Below are positions 54,504 through 64,000 of a stretch of DNA of 64,000 nucleotides, piece after piece. The translations under genes were made by a program, and so were the position numbers. The notes beneath the pieces were generated by a model. It saw only the letters and a program-made list of their open reading frames with translations. It did no database searches and was not told where the DNA came from. Source of the stretch: Sthenelais limicola. Its lineage: Eukaryota > Annelida > Polychaeta > Phyllodocida > Sigalionidae. Each line of letters opens with the position of its first letter. Positions within the stretch are counted from its first letter, which is position 1. Location: assembly GCA_942159475.1 (NCBI GenBank), contig OW804102.1:29270873-29334872 (forward strand). The letters are read 5' to 3'.

Positions 54504-55723
54504 GTTTTGTCCAGAATCGGCAAGAATATCTATGTGATATATAGGCAATATCTAAAATATCCAACACTATGTTTTTTTGAATATCCTTTATCTTTCCTAA
54601 GATATTCCAACACACTCTCACAGCACTAATCAATAATTTAATATCCTCAAAGGTATTATCTTGAAGTATTAACAATCTGCTGGCAGGATGGCATTTTAAT
54701 CTTGTTCGTCACTCTAGTAAAGAGAGAGATAGTTATATTATCGTGATGATTGCCCATGTTGGCAGCAGCGTTCATACATGACAGTTTTATCTGGACCATG
54801 TGGTCATCCACCTTATCAAATCCCACTGGGCATGCAAAGTGACTTTAGGAGTCATGGGCATATCATACCATTCCCTTCCTTATAGTTGGGACTACCATCT
54901 GGGCCCTGTTGTATAAGCTAAAGAACAGGGAAATTTCCTTTTATCTGTTGGAAGGGAACAAATTCTTCAACATACCATTCACAGTTGGCAAGACTACTCC
55001 CTGCTGTAATAATAGTGTGAGTAAAAACTGACCCTTTTGGTGTTGGTTCCATGGCAATCATAGATTTACACGGATGTTAAATACTGCACTATTTGTCCCA
55101 TAATTCCACGCGAATCTAAATTCAAAATGGCCGCTATGCAAATCCCCTATTACCACTAATTGAATTTAATGATGATTTCTATTCCCCTGGATTTTGATCT
55201 CACGACTCACCCCTTGTATTGAAGGTCCTCAATCCTGGGTTGGACAAGGTCATTAGCCTGGGTTTGCCTTTGACATCTAACATGCCTTTTCAGAGTGTCC
55301 TTTTCTGCAGAACTCGAGAGGCGGAACACAATTTTCTATGAGGTCCCTTCGGTGAGGAAGCTCCTTATAAAATCTTCATCCCTATGAGTGTGCACAAACC
55401 CCGCGTGTGATCGTGATTTCAAAGTGTCATTTATGGTTTGCTCTCTTGACGAGTATAGATCTTTGGAACCAACTTCAGTCCATATGGAAAGACATCACTC
55501 AGACATGACTTTTAATCATCGACTAGATGACTTGTAGCGATTTAACCTTTTGAAGCTACACAATCTTTTGGATGTTCAGATGATGGGTAATGCTCATGAC
55601 TCTGGAAGTAATATGTGATGTTTGCTTTTGGAGTTATTTGGTTTTAACAACCCAGAGATGTGTAATGATAAAGTGTTCGGCTCCAAATGATGAAATAAAT
55701 CATCATTATCACCATGATTAAAC

Positions 55724-55879
55724 GGGTGAAATCGCCAGAAAGTGTACAATTCACCTTCCCCTATCCTCTCAAATAACCCAAATTAAGAAAAAAATCAAAT
55801 TAACAATTGAACATAACCTAACAGATTGTTTGAATCATGTGTTGATCTGCCAATTGTACAGTTTCTGAAAATTTGATCC
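55724..55879 (-). repeat. MITE family A, copy 13 (internally deleted)
   Basis: It starts GGGTGAAATCGCCAG and ends CTGAAAATTTGATCC. About 80 bp of the centre is missing. Confidence 0.65.
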
Positions 55880-56168
55880 ATAAATCTGAGAAATTCGGTC
55901 AACTTTCATGAGCAACCCACTATGTACTTTAATATCCCCTAATTTTAACAGACAAATTGACAGAATTTGCTGGCAGGCCATCTATTATTACCTCTTTTGT
56001 TGAGAAATGGGGTGGTATGCACACGTCCAAGGTATTAGGTTAGGGCCCAGAGGCATGCTCTCATGCGGGCGGGTTCAAATTGCAGCCACTTATACTAAAA
56101 GCATCATCTCTTTTCCAACTCAATGCATCCTAACATGGTTTCCAGATGTGGGTTGGGTAGATCACCGA

Positions 56169-56746
56169 GGGCCTGTTGTACAAGCTAAGGAAAGGTAAAT
56201 TGTGTGTGAGAATTCATAGACTTTCTTCATACATATTCTTCATACCTTTCTCCAGTGGGTAGGAATAACAATTCATATACCATTGTGTGTATAGGCTATT
56301 CCTACCAGCTTGGAATGGCACATAGGAAGGAATCTTTTTCCTTCCTTTAGATGAAGGAATAGGGGATTTGTATAGCCACCATTTTGAATCTTGATTCATA
56401 AGGAATTATGGGACTTATCTAAAATCTATAGAAAACATGTAATGTTCAGCATGGAATATTTATCGGTGATCTAATGTCAGTAGCCATTTGTTATACATAT
56501 TTCAATAGCACAAGATTATATCGTTCCCATCATGCATTTGGTTTTCATAGATCATTTATTAAATACAAGAGTTGATATCGGTGAAAATATCTTTGCAATA
56601 TTTTTATAAAAATGTTGCCTAATATTTGTATGTCAGATTTCATCAGGATCCATCCTAGGATGCACTGTAAAAGACATGCGAAGTGGCACATGCAAATCCC
56701 CTATTCTCACCGGAAGACCCTCTCCTTAGCTTATACAACAGGCCCC
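56169..56746. mobile_element. Family E element, 578-bp copy
   Basis: The ends GGGCCTGTTGTACAAGCTAAG and CTTAGCTTATACAACAGGCCC are inverted repeats. There is no transposase. A related single end is near 54899. Confidence 0.7.
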
Positions 56747-57510
56747 TGGTCTTTGGTTTATGCCCATAAGGAACTGGCCATTGCTGACGATTTGGCAGCA
56801 AAGACTACTTCTCATGTTTAAGCTGTTTAAGCTGCAGCACAATCAACAGCAATCAATTTTAAGAGGGTGTCAAATGCTCACATCAGTGAATTGAAAAGTG
56901 GTCTATTTAACGATCTCCTGATTTCTGGACTGGTATCACTAAACGATGTCACTGTATATTGCCTTCGCCTAGAGAACTTGTTGCTGTTATGATACCTACT
57001 AAGTTTTATATTATGTATTTAGGCGCACGTCCTTGAAGTCATGTACATGTGAAAGTCGATCCCCAGGCGATCAAAATTGCACGCCTACTTTCGTTGACTT
57101 TTTAACTTTGAATGTCCATTAAAATTATGAAAGTCATCCGATTTGAAAACTATAAACAGTTCTGTTGTTGTCTTGGGTTTCTCCTTCAATTGAATTCAAT
57201 TTAAAGTGATCCAAAAATATGTGAACAGCCACTACTGTTTTCTACACCTTAGAAAATAACTCTAGGTTGCACTAACAACCCACAACGTATTACATAGCAC
57301 ACATTATCATATAGAACATCATTTATTACACCCCTGTGCTGTTGCTTCCTATACCTTCAGCATTGTATGTCACACTTGGTCAAAGTGGTGCATAACATGT
57401 GAGTTATGTCACCCTTGGCGCATACAACAAGTAGGTCCACCAAAAACTTAAATTACTTCTTTTATTTTTAATTAATTATATTTTTTATTTATTAATGGGG
57501 TGTAATAAAT

Positions 57511-57649
57511 ATGGAACAAAGCTCGGGTGAAGTCTGTACACTTGTTAGTGACCTCGGGAGCGCAGAAGATCTCGGGCTAACGCCCTCTATCTTCCCGCGC
57601 TCCCTCGGTCAATAACAAGTGTACAGACTTCCCCCTTGCTAGGTTCCAT
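57511..57649. repeat. Foldback element
   Basis: The arms ATGGAAC and GTTCCAT, then GAAGTCTGTACACTTGTTA and TAACAAGTGTACAGACTTC, and GGGAGCGC and GCGCTCCC pair along nearly the full length. Confidence 0.75.
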
Positions 57650-58994
57650 CTATATCTGCCCTTCCTCACTAACTCTGAGAATTCACAAAGAAGGTGTGAA
57701 ACAAGTCTACATCCCCTCTCATCGCATAGATCTGTTTCCTCACCTTTGGCAACTTATATCAATACACCTGCATCAGTCTGTATACCTCTATTCAGACCAC
57801 CAGACTTTTTGTGAGACTGTATGGTTCATCTATGCCTTGAATCGATGAGTGATTGAATAATGTTCGAATAGCTATTCATAGGTATAATTATAATATGGCT
57901 CTGGCCATCAATCTGTCTTATAGTCCTACAAACCGATCAGTCAGTCTGTTGTTGTTATTATCGAATATTGACATGTAGTAACATCCATTCAAATGTAAAT
58001 GATATTCATTTTCCATCTCATCACATCTGAACCAATATATGTTCCATGTAAACCTATTTTAAACCTAGTTTGTAACATTTCCTGTTAACCATAAAACAAA
58101 AGTAAAAAACCCGGCACTCTCCGGGAGACCTAGATTCTAGACTTGTGCGACCGTATTGTAAAACCATCTGCAATAAAGGAGTTTTGAATTTGAATAATTC
58201 AGAGCAGGGGCTCCTCAGAAAAGCCCCTGAAAAGACTGTTTCTTTCTCACTTCATCCATTTTTTATCCTTAGCTCGCTGTGAAATTGAAGATTTGAATAC
58301 TGATACTAAAGAGAGAAGATTGTTATTTCAACTTCTCTCCTCCGCCTTTCAACTTCTTTTGATCTCGTATTGTGTTCTTAATTAAAGGAGCGTTCTCAGT
58401 TATATTAAAACCTAACCTTTCTGTATAAACACTAGCAACATCTATCTCGCTGAAAAAAAAACCTAAAACGAAAAGAATTGTAACACCTGAATTATAACAC
58501 CTGAATTGTTCAATTACCACTACTAATGCTTAACGAATGGATACTCACCATAATTATCTTTCATATTGTATATATGTAATAGAACATTTTTTGGTGCGGC
58601 CACGTCACCGAGTCATTTGGTGCGGGTAGTATCACGATATGTATCTACCTACAACTACACTAAAGTGCACTTAAGCAACCATTGTACAATCACCTGGTGA
58701 AGGGCAATCATAGCCCGAAAACTTTTGAAAATAAATACTGAAAACAACAACTAGGGGTTTTATTTCCAACCCAAAATAATATCACCATTAAGACAACCGG
58801 GATACTCGATATACAAGCGACTATTTCCCTACCTCGATACATATTAAAACTAAACAAAGTCTTGCTCAATTTACTAATTTTTGATCTATAGGACTTGAGC
58901 TATCAATATTCTGCTGTTTTTATATAATTATTTATACAATGAATTGAAGTAGCGACTGGAAGAATACATGTGTCGCTACAGCCAATATTTTTTA

Positions 58995-59165
58995 TGGGCC
59001 ACCGAAATACAAATATTGACTTTTATGAAGCCCTATATATGAACAAACCAGTGAAGTATAATCCCCCAAACTGTGGTCAGATGAGTTTTAGATGGAAAGG
59101 AATGGAACAAAAAGGAGAAAATCTTTTTGACCGATGTTATCTGAGAATGCAGCTTTATGAACATC
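58995..59165 (+). repeat. Repeat family D copy
   Basis: It runs from GGCCACCGAAATACAAATATT to GAGAATGCAGCTTTATG and is followed ~120 bp later by another copy. Confidence 0.55.
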
Positions 59166-59286
59166 TCCAGAATCAAACAAAAACAATACTGAATAATACA
59201 AAAATAAATAAATAAAGTTGTTAAGTTTTGAGGTAATTAACTATATCTAAATCATAATTCCTCCATTTTGTTGCAGTGGATATTCG

Positions 59287-59460
59287 GTGGCCCGCCGAAA
59301 TATAAATGTGGACGTTTATAAAGCTTGGCAGCAAACACAATAGGATGAAATCCTCTACAATTTTTGTCAAATGACGTTCTGGTGGTTTCAAAAAGAAACA
59401 GACAAAAAGTACATTATCTTTAGTTTTTGACTGATGTTTAACGAGAGTGCAGCTTTAAGT
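59287..59460 (+). repeat. Repeat family D copy
   Basis: It runs from GGTGGCCCGCCGAAATATAAA to GAGAGTGCAGCTTTAAG and is the clearest member of the family. Confidence 0.6.
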
Positions 59461-60575
59461 TTGGGCGCCACTAGGAATTTTATCTCCTGCTAAAAACGAT
59501 GACATTTGACAACAATGCGATCCAATCGCTCAACTTGACACCTACTCTGCATGATGTGTCACTGCCTCAAAGCTGCAACTTTTATCGCATATTTCCACTC
59601 CAACGCACAACCTCTTTCACATTTGGGCTTTGCATCTCTTTTACAAGTTTGATAAATCCGAAACTATCATGCAATGCCATACACTTCTTCGTACATACCT
59701 CAGTACTCCAGATATACAATAAACGTGCCCACTGCTATTCATCTCTGGCAATAAACATTTATGTACTAATGTAAGTGTACTTGGCTTCTAAAACAAGCAT
59801 GGGTTTCTGTAGTTAGATTGTGCCTACCCACGCCTAGGGTCCATCCTTCCTCTCTCTATGTATAAGCAAAGAGGCAATACATACATTTCAGTCACGCAAA
59901 CTGCCACATGTTGGTCTCCCTAATAAGCAGTGGAGAAGAAGTAGTTACTATCCCTAAGCTCTGTTGTACGATAGGTAAAGTGCTGCAGGCTTTGGGCTAG
60001 GAAATGAGAAGTCAGACCAAGCGATGGCCAATCATACAAAAAGTTCTCTTCCTGTATATATATATGTGTAGATGTTTGTATATTTTGATTTGATTTGAAA
60101 ACGTTTTTTTATTTGTTTTGAACAGGTACATCTACTGGTTTTTACCATGTTTTCGCCAGTAGTCTGATTACAATTACCTTCTGTTAATATAATTATACTA
60201 CTATACATTCAGTGGTACGTATTTAGATTAGATTCTCGTTTGTATTTATATAGGCTGATATTTATAAGTATGTGTTTCAATATATCCATCAACTCTTCCC
60301 TACTGATTTGCAAAACTATGTGAATGAATCTGTATAAATTATATATGATATATATGCATTTCTAATTGTCCATGAAGGGTATAGTGTTGTAAATCAATTG
60401 ATATTCTACAAAAGCTATACTAGTATCATGCCTTAATCATAATGATTTTAATATTACGTGCCAATCAGTAGTATAAAAGGACTGAAATGTATTTTGAAAA
60501 GGTCAAATATATATCATAAATCGTTCATATTTTGTTAAATCTGCAATGCGAGAAACTCTGTAAGCAATAGTTATA

Positions 60576-60615
60576 AGGGCCGAGCTTCAGAAAATGTACA
60601 ATTGGCAGTTAATTC
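60576..60615 (+). repeat. MITE family A, solo end fragment
   Basis: Only the terminal GCTTCAGAAAATGTACAATTG sequence of the family is present. Confidence 0.45.
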
Positions 60616-61879
60616 TTCTAAAATAGGTTGAACATTGAGAATCCTAGAGTTACAGAAGAATGAGCCATAAGTCGCCAAAAATGGATTTTGAGATATCATA
60701 GTTTCTGAAAAGATGAGATAAAGCTGATTCCAAAGATGGTAAACATTAGGGCATCTAATTGAACATTATCTGTTGATTTCACCCTTCTAAGGAATTACAC
60801 CTTCTAACAGTAAATGGCACTCTAGTAGGACAGGGTGAAGGTCACTGAAACCAGATGACCTTTGTAAATATTTCGGACACAGACTTTGGCAAGTAGCAGT
60901 TAATGAGTAATTAGTGGAGAGACAAGAGTGTTCCCACTAAGCTACTACGTAATTACAACTATAGAGAGATAGATGATGAGCGTTTGCACTACACTAGAGT
61001 CTATATGGAGAAAGTAACCAGTCTGTTGCATAGACATCCTTACATATTAGAAATAAAACACCTTTCATTCAATACTAAGGTTGCGATAAGGGGGCATTCT
61101 CCAGCCAATCGGGGGTTTTCCAGCCTTCTTTATCTACCTTAGAACTGGCTTACTGTCTGAGTATCTCACATGAAGAAGGACTATTCATCCCGAAACTCAT
61201 CAACTCATCCTTTTCATCAATTGTGATGTGTTACTGGAAAATGAGTCACAAGTTGCAAAAAGTATATCTTTCCTAGTGATTTGTCCACAAGTTCTCTTTA
61301 TTGGAATATTCTCTTTTTTGGGATGCTTAGCACCTGTAGTCATATGGAACCAAATTTCAGGACATTGTATTAAATATCTCCTTGCGTTTTAAAGGTTATC
61401 CTATCAAGTATATTTAGTTCCTTTACTGGTTATTGCCCACCCAGAAACATTGCAAACTTATTTATTTCCAAACATAAATATATCAAACTTGAAATTAGAA
61501 ACACTTGAAATAGAAATCAAGTCCTTAATGTTTACCACCATTATAATCAGCTTGATTTCATCTTTTCAAATATGATGATATCTAAAGAAAACTCATTTTC
61601 CTGCAAGACATCTCAATTTACGAACGGCCACAATCGACATACAGGGATCCCGCCGCACAAAACCAACACATTTAGTAGCGGACGATATCACTTTCATCAA
61701 TAAATGAAGGTGATATACGCAGCTGCCAATTGTGGAGATGGGGTCCCGGTTTCCATAATTTATACTACGACTGAATGGGTTATTCACGTTGAGCGGGAAG
61801 AATACGCCCATTTAATAGTTTGTTTGTTTCTGTACGCATTGAATAAAGAGGGCGTGGCCGCCGATGTAAACACGTTTTT

Positions 61880-61940
61880 GATTGGTCAGAAATGGTCAGT
61901 ATGGTGACGTCATCGCTGCGTTGACCAATCAGAGACGACC
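61880..61940. promoter_or_regulatory. CRE plus paired CCAAT boxes
   Basis: A consensus CRE TGACGTCA (61915-61922) lies between inverted GATTGGTCA (61880) and TGACCAATC (61932). The paired CCAAT sites form an inverted repeat. It could be a core promoter with no gene recognised downstream, or a foldback element. Confidence 0.35.
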
Positions 61941-62057
61941 TTACGCCATGATTCGGCATGATCAAAACAAAGATGGTGCACGTCTCAGACATGCGGCCAG
62001 CCTAACAGCGTAAGAATGGCGTTTTTTTAAATATTTCCAAGTCGTAGTATAAAGAAA

Positions 62058-62220
62058 GAACTGTACTCAAGGTTGGAACTACTCGTGTAATTCAATGGCT
62101 CTCGTTAAAACGTTCTTTTGTATCGAACACGCGACCTGCAGCTGCTTGTTGGATACAAAAGAAAGTTTTAACTTGAGCCATTGAATCACACTTGTATAGT
62201 TCCAACCTTGCGTACAGTTC
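62058..62220. repeat. Foldback element
   Basis: GAACTGTAC with CAAGGTTGGAACTA on the left pairs with TAGTTCCAACCTTG and GTACAGTTC on the right. Further inside, ATTCAATGGCTC pairs with GAGCCATTGAAT. Confidence 0.75.
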
Positions 62221-62921
62221 TATCTAATTACTACTATTGATACAGTTTATATACGTATACACATCTCACAATCATTTGTAATCTCTGAGTTATATTATTG
62301 AATATATGTGACGTGTTGCAGTGAAATGAGGCAAAGTCGCAAAAAAAGAGATTTTGAGATATCAACATATTTGAAAAATGAGATCATGCGGATTCCAATG
62401 ATGGTAAACATTAGGACATTTAATGATTATTTCTATTTAATGCTGGTTGGACATTTACTAGTAAACTAACCAAATATACTCTATAGGATGACCTTCGAAA
62501 TCCGTGGATATATCTAATGCACACTCTTGAAATTTATTAATTAGGTAAATGCATTTATACCGCTCTCAACGGTATACTAAAGATAAGAATATTTGTACGA
62601 CATCTTGTGAATAAAACACTTTGACAAATATTGTTTTTGTGACTTTTGACTCATTTTCATGTAACACATCAAACATTACTGCAGAGTAATGCCCGCGTTC
62701 GCATCCCCAACATGCCATGTTAGGAGATAAGTAAATATATCTAGATACACTTGATTAGCCTGTTTAATTTCCGAAAGGAATAATTCAGAGTAAGAATTGC
62801 TTTTATATGTGCTATATTTGGGGCCATTGAGGATATAGTATTCATGCTAAACTATTCAGCTTGAACCACTCGGAATAGAAATTGTCCTGACAGTCATACA
62901 TGGACAGAGCACTAGCATCAA

Positions 62922-63295
62922 GGGTCAGACCTTCAGAAAATGTACAATAAGACAGATTTACACATTTAGTAAATTCTACTAAATTAAACTGGAAAATCGT
63001 CAACACTAGGTATATCTGAGCAGCCAGGTCCAAACGGCCACGTTCGTCGATTTCACACCCAGTGATAAGCTTAACCACAAGGCTAAGACTAAGGCTAAAA
63101 GTGTTAATGACCCCTAAAACTTAGGGGGCCAAAACTGCCTTCTGAACCTGACTGTGAGTATATTTGGTATTGTCTTGATTCAAACAGTCTGTTTAGTTAT
63201 GTTGAACTGTATTTTGAACCTGAAATTTGTCTTAAATTTGGGTTATTTGAGAGGATTGGTTAAGTCGAATTGTACATTTATTGAGGATTTCACCC
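62922..63295 (+). repeat. MITE family A, copy 15 (interrupted)
   Basis: It begins GGGTCAGACCTTCAG and ends TGAGGATTTCACCC. About 140 bp of foreign sequence (63018-63157) splits it between TATATCTGAG and TGAGTATATTTGG. Confidence 0.7.
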
Positions 63296-63887
63296 GTAAA
63301 GTTTCGTGATTTAGGAGAGAAGTGCAATGGATTAGATTGTACAGACATCCCAAACACCATACCTCCATATTCAAGATGATATATGATCATTTAGATAACT
63401 TCAGAATGAAATTCATATTTATATGATTCAGATGTAGTTCTCCGGGAAGCAATTTGTTCTCAACTACTAAACCATGATTTTTATTACAATTCTTATACTA
63501 TCCAAATTGATTCAGCAAACGTAACTGTTCAAATTTATGGTTCTAAAACAGATGATCTTCTATCATTGTAATCATATTATACTGCTCTCTGTGATTAGTG
63601 GTCGAGGTAGAAGAAAAACAGATCTGTATGCCTGGAACCTGATGCAATTTATTTATTGTGTATTTATATAAAAAGTACGCCATAAATAACAATCGAAGAG
63701 GATCGATTCCTTTTCTAGTCACAATGCGGTGTGACGGTTCCCTGAGCAATAAAGTAAAAGCAGACATATAATGGTAATTTGTCTACTTGTACCAGACACA
63801 ATGCATCATAAAAATGATCATAATTTATCAAATCATGTATCAGATATCATTGATGGCCTTGGCATCTGAAGTCAGTGATTAGATTCA

Positions 63888-64000
63888 TTTAAAGCTGTAC
63901 TCTCTATTATTAACATTGGTCAAAAACTAAAGATTTTCTACTTTTTGTTCCATTCTTTTCTTTTCTTGGATCATCTAAACCTATTTAATTCTTTTGGAGG
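63888..64000 (-). repeat. Repeat family D copy, cut by the window edge
   Basis: TTTAAAGCTGTACTCTC and CATTGGTCAAAAACTAAAG match the reverse complement of the family 3' end. Confidence 0.5.

Larger units (their letters stand above)
49830..64000. other. Intergenic, repeat-rich right flank
   Basis: No gene can be supported; open frames are short, mostly inside repeats. It contains the family C, E, A and D elements listed separately, three foldback elements, a TA-flanked 949-bp element, a nested retroposon and a promoter-like patch at 61880-61940. Confidence 0.6.

Overview
The window is animal nuclear DNA. Genes are split by short GT-AG introns with AATAAA poly(A) signals, and the AT-rich spacers are packed with inverted-repeat mobile elements. 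A galactose-3-O-sulfotransferase-like gene, a divergent class A GPCR and an Ig-domain receptor point to an invertebrate, most plausibly a marine deuterostome (echinoderm, hemichordate or amphioxus). That placement is inference; no species can be named from the sequence alone.

Host part, left. 149-1591 (+) encodes a Gal3ST-type sulfotransferase. A ten-exon minus-strand gene (15551 to 7538), assembled here from splice signals and phases, encodes a type I membrane receptor: signal peptide, Ig domain, linker, Ig domain, Thr/Pro-rich stalk, transmembrane helix and short tail. Every junction is phase 1. 23531-25138 (-) is a single-exon seven-helix receptor. The spacers hold at least five repeat families, including about 15 copies of one ~235-bp inverted-repeat element.

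Viral part, centre. 29809-49823 is a complete 20,015-bp Polinton/Maverick (adintovirus-like) element. It has ~220-bp terminal inverted repeats starting 5'-AG, a perfect 6-bp target duplication (GTTCTA) and uninterrupted genes. A packed plus-strand morphogenesis block encodes an FtsK/HerA-type ATPase, two small proteins, a DDE integrase with a chromodomain-like tail, a penton-like minor capsid protein, a Gly/Lys-rich core-like protein and the major capsid protein. A protein-primed family B DNA polymerase lies opposite. To its right is an accessory region unlike a standard Polinton: a spliced acidic protein with an E1A-CR3-like Cys spacing, two type I membrane glycoproteins with leucine-rich-repeat ectodomains, a spliced C2H2 zinc-finger protein and an orphan 154-aa protein. 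On the left is a spliced 385-aa acidic/zinc-motif protein. No adenain-type protease was found. The division of labour (ends and polymerase for replication, integrase for insertion, ATPase and capsid genes for virions, accessory genes for host interaction) is inferred from family knowledge.

Host part, right. 49830-64000 has no gene I can support. It holds further copies of the repeat families, a TA-flanked 949-bp element, a nested 120-bp retroposon with a 15-bp target duplication, several foldback elements and one CRE/CCAAT-rich promoter-like patch.
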